Shown in pieces: positions 7,724-17,181 of a stretch of DNA of 64,000 nucleotides. This DNA comes from Polyangiaceae bacterium (lineage in GTDB: Bacteria > Myxococcota_A > Polyangia > Polyangiales > Polyangiaceae): contig JADJRH010000011.1 of assembly GCA_016712345.1 (NCBI GenBank), forward strand, positions 558,001 to 622,000, read 5' to 3'. Each line of letters starts with the position of its first letter. Position 1 is the first letter of the stretch. A program made the translations under genes and the position numbers. The notes beneath the pieces are model-generated. The model saw only the letters and a program-made list of their open reading frames with translations. It had not been told where the DNA came from and did not search any database.

Positions 7724-10000
7724 ATGAACGACGGAAAAACGTGCCGTTTTGTGGCGGCGATGGTGTGCACAGGTTTGTGTTCATTCCTGATGGCGGCGTG
7801 CGACGACGGGGATTCTTCCACCGGAACCGCCGGCACCGGCGGAACAACTTCTTCCACCGGTGCAACGGGTGGAACCGGTGGAACAGGTGGCACCGGCGGC
7901 GTCGGTGCCGGTGATCCCGGCGCGCCGCCGTGCGACCAAACGCGCTGGATTGGCATTCAACCATCCACCCCCGCGGCGGACTGTGGCATGTATCTACCCA
8001 ATTTACCTCCCAACTGGAAAGCAGAAAACTTGTTTACCAGTCAGGCAGACAGGCTCAGGCGGTATTGCGAGATCTCGTGGACAGACACGATGCAGCTTCC
8101 GACCGCCGTTCAGGTCGATGCCATGGTCGTGGCTGTGCAGGGAGGATCGGGAAATGGAATACTGAAGGAGGTCGCCGAGGATTGTACGGTTATCGTCCCT
8201 CAAGAAAATCTACCCGCCATGGCGCTTGAAGAGCGACGCTGGAATCACCACTCCGCCGGCGGCCTCATGAGCTTTCCTCCATCGCCGGCGCACTCACCGG
8301 TTCGGCTCGCAGTTGTCGACAACGCTCCGTCCAATATCACCCATCCCGGCGGACCTCACCAAGCAGCCAACCCAAATGATCTGCCGGGATTTCTGTTGAA
8401 TACACCCAGCCCGCGCGTCGGCGAACATGGGAAGATTTTGGCGTACCTCGCCCGCGATCTCGGTTGCCCCCAAGACCCGGCGGCCGGATCTGCCGCGTGT
8501 CCGGTTCACCCGGAAACAGTGCTTGGTCTACCCGGCGGGAGTGTGAATCTTGCCAACGGCGGGCTCCACGGCACCCGGGGAGATCTGGCAGCGGCGATTC
8601 AGTTGACCGTGAACGATTTTCGCGATGACTTGGTGAGCGGCACCGATTCCGAGATTCGCCTGGTGATCAACCTCAGCGTGGGATGGGAAGATCACTCCAC
8701 CGATGAGGATCCCAACAATCCAGGCCACGCGCATCCGGATCAAAACAATTGCCACGTGGGTAGCTTCACCAACCCTGGCGATCCCAACACCCTCAACTCG
8801 CCATCAAGGGCTGTCTACGACGCCATTGTGTACGCACGATGTCATGGCGCCCAGGTAGTCGCCGCTGCGGGCAATCATACCGGCGGAACGCCCGCCCACG
8901 AAGGGCTCATGTGCCCGGCCCATTTTGCGGTGTGGGATGCTCCCAATGACGAGGTCTGCGGCCTTAGCGAGCCGGTGACAGAGCCGCCGCTTGTGAACCC
9001 CGACTTTGTGAAAGTGTACAGTTCTGCGAATCTAAAAATTCGACCTGAAACAACGGAAGACGATCCCCTGGTGGTCCCCGTTGGAGCCGTTGACCACGCA
9101 GATCGCGTGCTCCAACCTCACCGCCCGCAAAGTCTTCCCCGCCTCGTCGGCGCGGGAATATTTGCCACCTCGTACGACGGATTTTATACCGAGGTAAACA
9201 CCCAGGGGCAAATGCCCTCTCAGTTTAGAACGCCCGATACGCTCACAGGAACATCGGTGGGAACACTCAATGCGAGCGCGGTCTTTGCCGCTCTGTGGGC
9301 GTATTATCCGGGGTTGGCGGCCGCGGATGTAATGGAGAAGGTGTACACACACTCGCCGGGTGTTACCAGCCTTGTCACGGCGACTCTCCAGCAAGCCGAG
9401 CAGGCGCGGCCGAACAATCCAGCCTCGGGCGTCAAACGGGTGTCGTTATGTCAAACCCTCCAAGGGGAACTGCTCCTCGGTAACGCCAAATGCCTTGATA
9501 ACCCCGCCATGAACATGGAAGTCTTACCGTCCAACCCGCCGTGGTCTACCCAGGCTGAAAATGCGTGGTCGGGATCCTTTCAATTGTCGGGGGCAACCGT
9601 GACCGCCGTACCCGTCGCTTGGAGCAGCACACCTTTTGCGCAAACGTTCACGGCCGGCGCCGCACTGGATAACGCCCCCCAACCTTTGTGGACCGGGTGC
9701 ACCACCTGTGGCATTTGGGTGGACCCGCTGAGCACCAACGCCAACCCGGTTTTGTACTTGAACCCCGACGTTCAGGGCGCTTATTACCAAGTGTACCTTG
9801 TCGCCGTCGACCCAACGTCGGGCGCCTACCAAGCCTACGGAGCAACGGTAAACACCGGACTCTACGGGACGCTCGGTGCACGTTCGGCGGCCACCCTGAC
9901 GCTTCCTTCAAACCTCAACCTGAACCAACGGTTCTTTGTTCAATGGCAAGATGCGAACGGTCAATTGTCGGGGTTTGCCCAGGTGATGGTGAAGTATTAG
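7724..10000 (+). CDS. Subtilisin-like (S8) serine protease lipoprotein
   Basis: 758 residues from the ATG at 7724, which starts a lipoprotein signal (T-G-L-C-S-F-L-M-A-A-C); an upstream in-frame start at 7673 would bury it. A Gly/Thr-rich linker (about residues 25-60) precedes the catalytic domain. Subtilase triad: Asp199 in L-A-V-V-D-N-A, His235 in E-H-G-K-I-L-A, Ser511 in G-T-S-V-G-T-L; the oxyanion Asn is in A-A-A-G-N-H-T-G-G. Residues after about 560 form a C-terminal beta-rich region. It lies 127 bp after the CHAT gene on the same strand, so may belong to the same transcript. A weak purine-rich ribosome-binding site (AGAGGG) precedes the start. Confidence 0.85.
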   Translation: MNDGKTCRFVAAMVCTGLCSFLMAACDDGDSSTGTAGTGGTTSSTGATGGTGGTGGTGGVGAGDPGAPPCDQTRWIGIQPSTPAADCGMYLPNLPPNWKAENLFTSQADRLRRYCEISWTDTMQLPTAVQVDAMVVAVQGGSGNGILKEVAEDCTVIVPQENLPAMALEERRWNHHSAGGLMSFPPSPAHSPVRLAVVDNAPSNITHPGGPHQAANPNDLPGFLLNTPSPRVGEHGKILAYLARDLGCPQDPAAGSAACPVHPETVLGLPGGSVNLANGGLHGTRGDLAAAIQLTVNDFRDDLVSGTDSEIRLVINLSVGWEDHSTDEDPNNPGHAHPDQNNCHVGSFTNPGDPNTLNSPSRAVYDAIVYARCHGAQVVAAAGNHTGGTPAHEGLMCPAHFAVWDAPNDEVCGLSEPVTEPPLVNPDFVKVYSSANLKIRPETTEDDPLVVPVGAVDHADRVLQPHRPQSLPRLVGAGIFATSYDGFYTEVNTQGQMPSQFRTPDTLTGTSVGTLNASAVFAALWAYYPGLAAADVMEKVYTHSPGVTSLVTATLQQAEQARPNNPASGVKRVSLCQTLQGELLLGNAKCLDNPAMNMEVLPSNPPWSTQAENAWSGSFQLSGATVTAVPVAWSSTPFAQTFTAGAALDNAPQPLWTGCTTCGIWVDPLSTNANPVLYLNPDVQGAYYQVYLVAVDPTSGAYQAYGATVNTGLYGTLGARSAATLTLPSNLNLNQRFFVQWQDANGQLSGFAQVMVKY

Positions 10001-10092
10001 GCCAACGTCAGGCCTTGCCGCAACATCCTGCTATCCTTGCCCGTGCTAAAACCTCTTGGATTGTGGAGGTGCAATCTGTTACAACGCTCCCC

Positions 10093-11770
10093 ATGGCGTT
10101 GCCGCCGGATGTCGAAGCGCTTCTAAAAGCCGAGGGACCCCACATCGAGTGGAAAGAGAACGTCGCCGATGTGGAAGAGGTGGTGCAAACTTTGTGTGCA
10201 TTCGCCAATGATCATCGGAACACTGGGGTTGGTGGGCATGTTGTGTGCGGTATCCGTGAGGCTAAAGAGCACGGCTTCAAGAAAGCAGAGATCGCGGGTT
10301 TGACATCTGACAGGTTCAACAAACTGTCCAACGCAGTGATGACCACATGCACAAGGCACGTCTACCCGGCCATTTCGCCGTCTGTTACGTCATACCCGGT
10401 TGAGAGCGATCCCACCAGGCGAGTGTTGGTTTTCTACCAACCGGCAACGGGCAACTCCCATATGTTCCGTTCTTCCCCGGACGAAAGTGGATCGTATTAC
10501 ATACGAGTTGGCGAAAGCACTATTCAGGCGCGTGATGAACAAGTTGCACGAGCTTTTGGCTCACAAAAGGGTGGCGGAACCATTTCTGCAAAGACCTTGC
10601 TATGACGCGGCAAGGGGTGATCTGGATGAACTTGCTGCTAGAACATTTCTAACGGATGCGCGACTGCCCCGCCCTTGGGAGGAATACCTCCAACCCCACA
10701 CGCCCATGGATGGTGTCTCGCGACCTCTTGTTGTGGACCGTGAAACGGCACCCGGTGTAAAACAGCCCCTTCTTACCTACCTGGCGCTGCTACTTTTTGG
10801 CAAAGAACCTACCCGATGGATTCCCGGTGCGTGGGTTGACATGAATATCTACCCAGGTGAGGTGGTAACGGATCAGCACAGTCAGCGAGTACAATTGTTA
10901 GGGCCTTTGCCGGGGCTGATTCGCGACGTTCTCCGCAATTTGCACCTCCACATGGGGATGGACATTGACAAGTCGCAGGACGCCCTATCAATCCGCCAAA
11001 ATCGCGATCGTTACTCGGCCAAAGCAGTGCAAGAAGCCGTGGTCAACGCCCTCGCGCATCGTGACTATGAGCGTCAGGAACCCACCCGTGTCAGGGTGTT
11101 TTCAAACCGGATTGAAATACACAATCCCGGCGGCAGTGCCCATGTCGAAAATCTCGTGGAGCGCGCCCGCGCAGGACGTGGTGCAAATCCCAAATGGCGA
11201 AATGAAGCGTTGGCTCAATTTCTCATTCGCAATCAGTTGGCCCAAAGTTCAGGCCAAGGGCTCCCCACCATATTTAAAGAAACGCTTGAAATTGCGGGTC
11301 GAGAGCCTGAAGTCCACGCCGATCGTGACGGGTTTGAAATGGTGATCCCGGCGTACCAATCTACCCCCACTCCACCCCGCGTCGCGCCAACGGAGGGTGG
11401 GGTAGAAGGAGTGCTGCTCATATCCATTGGCGGCCGTTCGCTCTTGCCTGTAGCACAAGCCTGTTTTGGGGAGCTTGGCCTGGCGACCAATGGTCAGATA
11501 CTTGTTGATATGGCTGTTCCTGGGTATGTGGAACCAACCGAAGCGCAGTGGAAAAAAGTTGCGCTCGATATCCGAAACAAGTTGAATCAATGGATGGATG
11601 ACCCTAAAATTCGGCGATTTCATTTGTTCTACCGGGGTCCGGTGGTCATTGCCCCCATTTTCGGCGCGCTGATCGCGCCGACCAAGCCGCTCTTGGTATA
11701 CCACTATCAAGACGGGCGTTACAGTGCACCGTTGTTGCTCGATCGGAGGTTTCTTCGCCAAAAGAACTAA
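10093..11770 (+). pseudogene. AlbA_2/Schlafen-type ATP-binding protein, frameshifted
   Basis: Two frames together make one family protein. The first (from ATG 10093 to a stop at 10605) has the AlbA_2 domain: I-E-W-K-E-N, G-G-H-V-V-C-G-I, Y-Y-I-R-V-G-E-S-T. The second, joined near 10562-10572 in the run ACAAAAGGG, continues with E-P-F-L-Q-R-P-C and the GHKL-like C-terminal ATPase region (K-A-V-Q-E-A-V-V-N-A-L-A-H-R-D-Y; I-H-N-P-G-G). A one-base change restores the frame. Such proteins are putative regulators or defence-linked ATPases. An extra C-terminal segment (about the last 120 residues) is not recognised. A group I intron lies just downstream. Confidence 0.7.
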
Positions 11771-11809
11771 CGAATCGTCCCAATTAGGCTTAACAAAAGG
11801 CCCATCGTC

Positions 11810-12113
11810 GCGTGAGCGGCGATTGATAATCGGGTGAATTGCCGGAAACTCCGGGGACGGACAACCGGCAGCCAAGGTTGGCATGGATGGGTAGATCCCT
11901 GAGGGGCCAACAAGGTTCAGAGACTAGAACCCGCGCGAAAGCAGTAATGGTTCCACGAGCGCCCGACATCTCCGACTCTTACGGGAGATGATGAGATAGT
12001 CCGTTCTGCCGAATAATTCAATTAAACACAAACGGCAGAAGTCGAGGATAAAGAGCCTCGGCGGTAACATCGCTTCGGCTAAAGAAACTGCGGGACGGTT
12101 TCAATTTTCAACG
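11810..12113 (+). ncRNA. Group I intron (self-splicing ribozyme core)
   Basis: All core helices can be drawn. P1: TCGT|CGC pairs with GCGGCGA across a GTGA loop, with a U-G wobble after 11809 as the expected 5' splice site. P3: CGGGT 11831-11835 with ACCCG 11929-11933. P4: GCCGG 11841-11845 with CCGGC 11865-11869. P5: TCCG/CGGA. P6: GTTGGC 11877-11882 with GCCAAC 11906-11911. P7: GTTCAGAGACTAGA (11915-11928) with GATAGTCC (11995-12002). P8: CATCTCC with GGAGATG. P9: TTCTGCCG 12004-12011 with CGGCAGAA 12033-12040. The 3' end is a guess from a possible P10 pairing and could be up to 40 bases earlier. No homing endonuclease. It lies between genes, not in a recognisable tRNA or coding exon. Confidence 0.85.
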
Positions 12114-12182
12114 CCTCACTCAGCGGTGAGTGTACCTCCGGCCGCTGATGCTTGTTTCGAGATCTGTACAAGGGGCGGTACG

Positions 12183-13364
12183 TTACTGCGGGATGCAGTC
12201 GGCGGGGCGGCAGGCTTCAGGAATACAAATGTTAATGAGCCCGCCGGCTTCTTTGGGGGCGCAGCAGGTGGCCCAATCACCCCCGCAATCGGCCGTTACG
12301 TCACACCCGCCGATTTTCATGCAGAAGCCGGGCGGCTCGGGGCTTTGATCCAACGAACAGGTTAACCCGGCGGCACATTCACCCCCGCCTTGTGTACACT
12401 CCGCGCCGATTCCAAGGGAGTTTGCTTGTTGCTCGCCGCAAACGCCGGCGGCCGGATCGGGCGGCACGGGATCGGTTCCGACAGGTTTGAGGTACACACA
12501 CCCGTCAAGTTCTTCTGTAACGCCGGTAGCGAACGTATTGAGAAAGCACATTTCGTTGTTGGAGCTTTCACCAAACGTTACGTCTTCCGCCAACGAATTA
12601 TCGTATTGGCAAGTCACGCGCGAAACCGAGCCTTTGGGGATGGTCAGGGTTTTGGCCTCCATTGTCTGATTGTCAAAGTCCCACGGGTCAATCCGGTATA
12701 CCTCTTCAAGCGACGACGAGTCGGGCCCAACCTCCAGCGTGAGGCGCGTGCCGAGTTTGTGCATGTGCGGCCACCACGCGAAGATCGAAACGTCGTGTTC
12801 AACCGTGCAGTCGTTATAAACGCCGCTCTGCTTGCCGGCGGGGAGGTTGATATCGTTTGTACCAAAAGCGTAGAGCCCAATGGGTTTCACTTCTCCCTCC
12901 ACTTCTCGCATGTCCACCTTGATGGGGGTTTTCACTTCTGTAGAGCTGGAGTTGAGCAGGTGAAGCTGGACAAGCAGTTGTGTACCCTTGGGTAGAATAT
13001 GGCCGTAACCTTCTGGCGCGGCCAACTCAGCATCGCCGTTGCCCGCCCCAAAAAGGGGTATCCACGACGACTTGAAGAGCACATCGCATTCAAACGTGCC
13101 ATCGGGGTCGGGGACGGTATTTTTCGCCAAGAGCAGGTGGTGGACCGCGGCTGTTTGGGTATAGGTGAACTTGTCAATGGCCAAGTCGCGGTCGAGCGTT
13201 TGGGCGTAGCAAAGGTACTTTTCTTCGCCCGGCGGCACCGTGACTTCATCCGTGGTGAGGGTATACACCGTGTCGGTGGGCGGCGGGTCGGTGGGAGACT
13301 CGCAGCCGCTTGCGGCGAAGAGGCTGAGGGTGGATGCGGTGACGATCAGGCGGGAACGCAACAT
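12183..13364 (-). CDS. Copper type II monooxygenase-like (PHM/DBM fold) lipoprotein
   Basis: 393 residues with a lipoprotein signal ending A-A-S-G-C21. The ligands of both copper sites of the peptidylglycine/dopamine monooxygenase family line up: His75-His76 (V-H-H-L-L-L) and His135 (L-H-L-L) for the first site, His200 and His202 (P-H-M-H-K) plus Met272 (N-E-M-C-F-L) for the second. A Cys-rich C-terminal tail (about 310-393) follows the catalytic fold. Exported and lipid-anchored; the substrate is unknown. Myxobacteria encode many such lipoproteins. The upstream gene (13497-14135) is on the same strand, 132 bp away. Confidence 0.8.
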   Translation of the reverse strand: MLRSRLIVTASTLSLFAASGCESPTDPPPTDTVYTLTTDEVTVPPGEEKYLCYAQTLDRDLAIDKFTYTQTAAVHHLLLAKNTVPDPDGTFECDVLFKSSWIPLFGAGNGDAELAAPEGYGHILPKGTQLLVQLHLLNSSSTEVKTPIKVDMREVEGEVKPIGLYAFGTNDINLPAGKQSGVYNDCTVEHDVSIFAWWPHMHKLGTRLTLEVGPDSSSLEEVYRIDPWDFDNQTMEAKTLTIPKGSVSRVTCQYDNSLAEDVTFGESSNNEMCFLNTFATGVTEELDGCVYLKPVGTDPVPPDPAAGVCGEQQANSLGIGAECTQGGGECAAGLTCSLDQSPEPPGFCMKIGGCDVTADCGGDWATCCAPKEAGGLINICIPEACRPADCIPQ

Positions 13365-13496
13365 ACGCGCTCCATACCAAAATCATTGGTTGTCAGAAAG
13401 GTGAATGAACAGGTTTCGTGCGCGACGTTCCGGCGCGTTCGTGCCGCGCCGCGGCGAACAGCGCGGTGTGGGGCGTCCTTGAGTTAGACGAGGATG

Positions 13497-14135
13497 TTAC
13501 TTTTCAACGATGTCTGACTGAAACCGCGGATTCAACTCGTAGTGGTCAATGAACTGGCCGCCCATGCCGGTGATTTCAAGCTCATCACCCGGTTCAATCT
13601 CGCTTGTGTCAATTCCGGTGCCTGTATAAACGAACACGGTGAGATCCCCCGAGCCGTCATCCACATGGAAGATCCAGCCGTAGGGAGCGTCGTCAAACAC
13701 TTCATCAAGAACAGTGCCCCGCACACGGATCAACCGGCTCTCGTGCTCTTCACCAAGGTCACCCGTTTTGACTTTTTTGGCCGGATGAACGGGGTGGCTT
13801 CCGGTGACCTGAATGGCGTCGGGGTAAACACCGTACACTTGGCCAAAGCTGTTTCCAACTTCACCTGTGACCACAACGGTTTGGCCAAGCTGATAATCGC
13901 CGCCAAGCGAGTCGTGAATATAAATGCCGTCGTTACCGGCCTGAATGGCAAAGCCAAGATCATTGGGATCGTACGAGCCCGACGGCACGGAGACCACACC
14001 TTCTACTGTGACGGTGGTGCCTTCAGGTGAAGCTTTTGCCGCTTCAATTGAAGCGCCGGCCGCGGCGGCCACACTGCCAACCAGAGCGATTGTTGCGAGA
14101 ATTGAAGCGCCGGTAAGATGAAAAAAAGAACGCAT
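13497..14135 (-). CDS. Exported OB-fold-like protein of unknown function
   Basis: 212 residues from the ATG at 14135, which has a GGGAGAAGC ribosome-binding site and starts a Sec signal peptide (F-F-H-L-T-G-A-S-I-L-A-T-I-A-L, cleavage likely near A-A-A-G-A). Upstream in-frame codons are ignored. The mature protein looks like two related beta-barrel halves: V-T-V-E-G-V-V-S-V, F-A-I-Q-A-G-N-D-G-I-Y-I and I-R-V-R-G-T-V-L, with I-F-H-V-D-D-G-S-G-D-L and L-E-I-T-G-M-G. This pattern is typical of OB-fold domains of exported nuclease-associated or YdeI-like proteins. No catalytic residues identified. Confidence 0.65.
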   Translation of the reverse strand: MRSFFHLTGASILATIALVGSVAAAAGASIEAAKASPEGTTVTVEGVVSVPSGSYDPNDLGFAIQAGNDGIYIHDSLGGDYQLGQTVVVTGEVGNSFGQVYGVYPDAIQVTGSHPVHPAKKVKTGDLGEEHESRLIRVRGTVLDEVFDDAPYGWIFHVDDGSGDLTVFVYTGTGIDTSEIEPGDELEITGMGGQFIDHYELNPRFQSDIVEK

Positions 14136-14478
14136 AGCTTCTCCCTTGCAAAGGATGGAAGTACCACTCAGAGATGTACACTCCTCAAACAGCGAGCCGC
14201 GAAGCACCGTGCTACCGCGACACGTGCGGGGTGATTTGAACGAACGGAAACATTACCACCCACTTTTCTAAAACGGGAAGAATTCAACCCGGAGCGCGAA
14301 ACAAAAAACGAGCACGAGTTATTTCAACAGGTTAAATGGTAGGACAGAAAAAGTCAGCCTACTGGCGTTTGTTTTATAGACAAGCGGGACGATTTGGGGT
14401 TGCGGGCCGCGCAGACGTTTTGCGGAGCGCGGCGGCAGGAGCCGCGAAGCGTTGTTGCGGGAGATGAGCCGAAGCGGC
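14136..14478. other. Intergenic region with hairpin
   Basis: Holds the promoter side of the OB-fold gene and the 3' flank of the glycosidase-like gene. A perfect GAGCCG/CGGCTC hairpin (14466-14480) overlaps the stop codon of the latter and may stop transcription, though no T-run follows. The stretch 14390-14460 is GC-rich and resembles a decayed repeat. No gene seen. Confidence 0.5.
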
Positions 14479-15816
14479 TCAACTTCGAAAGATGGACGCA
14501 AGCGCTGCCAGCAGCGACGTGTTTTGGGTGTTGGTAACGTTGAACTGCTGGTCAACAGGGTAATTGATACTTGGCCACGTCGCGTAGCTCACCACGGTTG
14601 GACCGGTAGCTTCAGTGTAGAGAACATTTCCCGAGGGGTAGGTGGTCGGTTCGACCATGACCATACCAAAGTTATTGCCGATGTACACTTCATCGCCGAA
14701 CTCGTAAATGTTATACCCAATAAGCTTCGAAGCGTTGGCCTTCACATAACTTTCGATTGCCAGGGCAATGTCGCGCGTGACGGTGGTAAACTGGCTCTCC
14801 TGATTGGATGAATTGCTGGGCTGGCCCCGAGCAACCCCGATTTCAGTGAGCATCAACGGACTTTGAAACTGCTGGCCCGGCCAATTCAGGTTGTTTTGGC
14901 TTTGGGCAGTCCACCTGTCATATTGCGCGAGCGTAGCTTGGAGGCCGGCGCCGTATTGGTAGATGTTGACGCTGTTGTAATACCAGGTGGAGCCCCACGA
15001 ATATTGCCCCAAACCTGAAAAACTTTTTTGAAACGTGGTGCCGGTGCCGCCGGTGGTGCCTTGGGGTAGGTTGGTGACGCCGCCGGTGACCCCATTTACA
15101 AACGCCTGAAACCAGTAGCTCCTTGGGCTGACGCCGGGATTGCCTTGGTCGGCGTTGGAAATGGGGCTTGTTAAAAGGGCCGTTCCAAGTCCGCCTGACA
15201 AGAGGCGTTGCAAGTTGACAATCCACCAAAGAATGCGCGCGAGCCGCACCGACGGTTCTACAATACCGCTTGTACCTTGACCCTGAAGGGTATTGATGTC
15301 GATTTCGTTGCCCACTGAAAACGAGTGCACCGCTGTGTGTAGCCGCTTGGTGCTTGGGTCGGTCACGCTTCCCAAAAACTGTGTCAGGGCTGACTGAATG
15401 GCGGAAGGAGCGCTTTGGAACGAATAGGCCGCGTCGGGTAGTGCTCCGTTCCAAGCGTACACATCGTCCGAAAGAAAGTAGTTGGAGATGGGTATAATCA
15501 CCCTGATTCCAAGAGCGACTGCGCGATTGAGAAAGCCAATGTGCGCCGTGCCTACAGTCCCATTCCACCCTCGGGTGGGGCCCCAGTTGTAGAGTCGCAA
15601 CAGGTTAAACCCCCCACCCGCGATGGTGCCCAAGTCGTTTCGATAAACGTTGTTATTGCTGTCGGTGCCTTGGTCCCACAGCGCCACAAACGAGTCGTTA
15701 AAAAAGTCCGAGTCGGACAGTTGAGCATCAGGCCCGGTGTTTGATGCGCCGGGTACCCACGTGGTCCAGGTGGGGTTGTAACAGACTCCGTGCAGTTGTG
15801 TCGATGCCGCTCCCAT
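14479..15816 (-). CDS. Glycoside-hydrolase-like TIM-barrel protein (clan GH-A type)
   Basis: 445 residues. Begins Q-L-H-G-V-C-Y-N-P (beta-1 of the barrel), then F-N-L-L-R-L-Y-N-W and S-V-G-N-E-I-D (the Asn-Glu acid/base pair of clan GH-A), and L-M-L-T-E-I-G-V (candidate nucleophile Glu). The overall plan is like beta-glucanosyltransferases and GH17-type glucanases. There is no signal peptide at the chosen ATG, behind a purine-rich GAGAGAGG site, so it would be cytoplasmic or exported by another route. Asn/Gln/Ser-rich composition is unlike its neighbours. Exact family not assigned. Confidence 0.65.
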   Translation of the reverse strand: MGAASTQLHGVCYNPTWTTWVPGASNTGPDAQLSDSDFFNDSFVALWDQGTDSNNNVYRNDLGTIAGGGFNLLRLYNWGPTRGWNGTVGTAHIGFLNRAVALGIRVIIPISNYFLSDDVYAWNGALPDAAYSFQSAPSAIQSALTQFLGSVTDPSTKRLHTAVHSFSVGNEIDINTLQGQGTSGIVEPSVRLARILWWIVNLQRLLSGGLGTALLTSPISNADQGNPGVSPRSYWFQAFVNGVTGGVTNLPQGTTGGTGTTFQKSFSGLGQYSWGSTWYYNSVNIYQYGAGLQATLAQYDRWTAQSQNNLNWPGQQFQSPLMLTEIGVARGQPSNSSNQESQFTTVTRDIALAIESYVKANASKLIGYNIYEFGDEVYIGNNFGMVMVEPTTYPSGNVLYTEATGPTVVSYATWPSINYPVDQQFNVTNTQNTSLLAALASIFRS

Positions 15817-16174
15817 GGTGCCTCTCTCTCTCCGGCGAATACGCCGAGAGGCGCCGCTATCAATGTTTATGCCTGAGAAAAAAGCGCGCGTTTGATGCGG
15901 AAATCAAGGTTGAGCGCGTTCGCGATCTGTAACCCCATGCGCAGTCTGACTGGCACCGTGAACAGTCTGTAACCTGCGTCGCTCATGGAACGGCAACATT
16001 GGCCGACCGAACGGCAACGTTGCCGGTATCCCGATCTGAAAACAACGAACGACTGGCACGTTCACCGTGCAACCGAAGGTGACCTGACTGAGCCGGAATC
16101 TACCCTTCACTGACGCGCAGTCTTTCCCTGGCGAGGCTTCTTACAAGTCGACAAACACTTCAACCGGAACCTGT
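15817..16174. other. Intergenic region with short repeats
   Basis: Upstream region of the glycosidase-like gene and downstream flank of the Uma2 gene. Contains two near-identical words GAACGGCAACATTG and GAACGGCAACGTTG 24 bp apart (15988-16026). No gene or RNA recognised. Confidence 0.4.
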
Positions 16175-17101
16175 TCAGCGCCGTTTGGTGGAAGGCTTTG
16201 CCGCCTTTGCCTGGAGCTTTTTCAGCTCGGCGAGGGCCAGATCGCGCTCGCGTTCTGCCTTGACTCGGGCCTCGGCTTCGAGCTTCCGGGCGTCAGCTTC
16301 GTTGTGCGCCCGCTGTTCCGCCAACGCGCGTTCGTGTTCTGCCTTGACGCGGGCCTCGGCCTCAACCTGCCGGGCCTCGGCTTCAAGCTTGCGCTCGTGT
16401 TCGGCCAGCTTGCGCTCGTGCTCCGCGAGCGATCGCGCCTTTCGTTCTTCCGCAATTTCCTGTGCCAGCCGCTTCCGTTCTTCATCGGGAGTGGTGAGGA
16501 GTTGAGTCCCTTCTTTGTCGCGCGCGAGCCGCAACATCGGCCCATACCCCGAAGGAGCCACCGTCCACCACAGCCCCAGCGCCACACACTCCCGAAGCGT
16601 TGGGTCGCGGCGTGAGCGCTCTACCAAATCCCCGTCAACCCGATCCCACACTCGAATCGGAAAGTTCTTCTCTTCAGGATCAAACCGCACCAACTCCCGA
16701 ACACCGCTGCTCCGATACCGTTGGAGCTTGTCAGACCACTCGTGCGCGGGCCGATCCCAGGCACTGACGATCTCCACGGCCACCTCGGGCGCGCCGTTCT
16801 CCCACACTTTCCAGTTGTCAAACGTGGTGTCTGTGGACCCGAGCTTGACGAAAACATCGGGTGACAGACACTTGCGTGGGTCTTCCGCATCAAAATAAAC
16901 GAACTGCTCCGAACCGATTGCGGCACCCGACAGCGCTTCTCTCATTAGCAGATACAACGTTGTGCGCGCTTCGAGATGTCGTTTCGTCTCGGACACTGCC
17001 TCCTCCAGAGTTTCTTCCGAACGGAAAAACACCCGCTTGGGCGCTTTGACATACAGGTGGCCCCCGTACGCAAAATCCTCGGAAACGTCAGTCACAGACA
17101 T
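16175..17101 (-). CDS. Uma2-family (DUF820) putative nuclease-fold protein with coiled-coil tail
   Basis: 308 residues. N-terminal two thirds show the Uma2/DUF820 pattern: L-S-P-D-V-F-V-K-L (catalytic-type Asp), P-E-V-A-V-E-I-V-S (Glu of the PD-(D/E)XK-like core) and K-L-Q-R-Y-R-S-S-G-V-R-E-L. From about residue 210 to 300 it is a charged coiled coil made of repeated E-A-E-A-R-V-K-A-E and A-E-H-E-R-K-L units. These proteins are numerous in myxobacteria and cyanobacteria; the biological role is unsettled, with nuclease activity only inferred from the fold. A second member, frameshifted, sits immediately upstream. Confidence 0.8.
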   Translation of the reverse strand: MSVTDVSEDFAYGGHLYVKAPKRVFFRSEETLEEAVSETKRHLEARTTLYLLMREALSGAAIGSEQFVYFDAEDPRKCLSPDVFVKLGSTDTTFDNWKVWENGAPEVAVEIVSAWDRPAHEWSDKLQRYRSSGVRELVRFDPEEKNFPIRVWDRVDGDLVERSRRDPTLRECVALGLWWTVAPSGYGPMLRLARDKEGTQLLTTPDEERKRLAQEIAEERKARSLAEHERKLAEHERKLEAEARQVEAEARVKAEHERALAEQRAHNEADARKLEAEARVKAERERDLALAELKKLQAKAAKPSTKRR

Positions 17102-17181
17102 GCTCGACCCTTAGCATAATCCAGGGCGGGTTTGCAAACGCCAACGCACCCTCTCAACCTGCCAATTGCAGCCCTCGAACC

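Noticed and set aside
9688..10092. Extension of the AlbA_2 gene upstream of its ATG
   Set aside because: Overlaps the subtilase coding region in another frame and has no recognisable domain.
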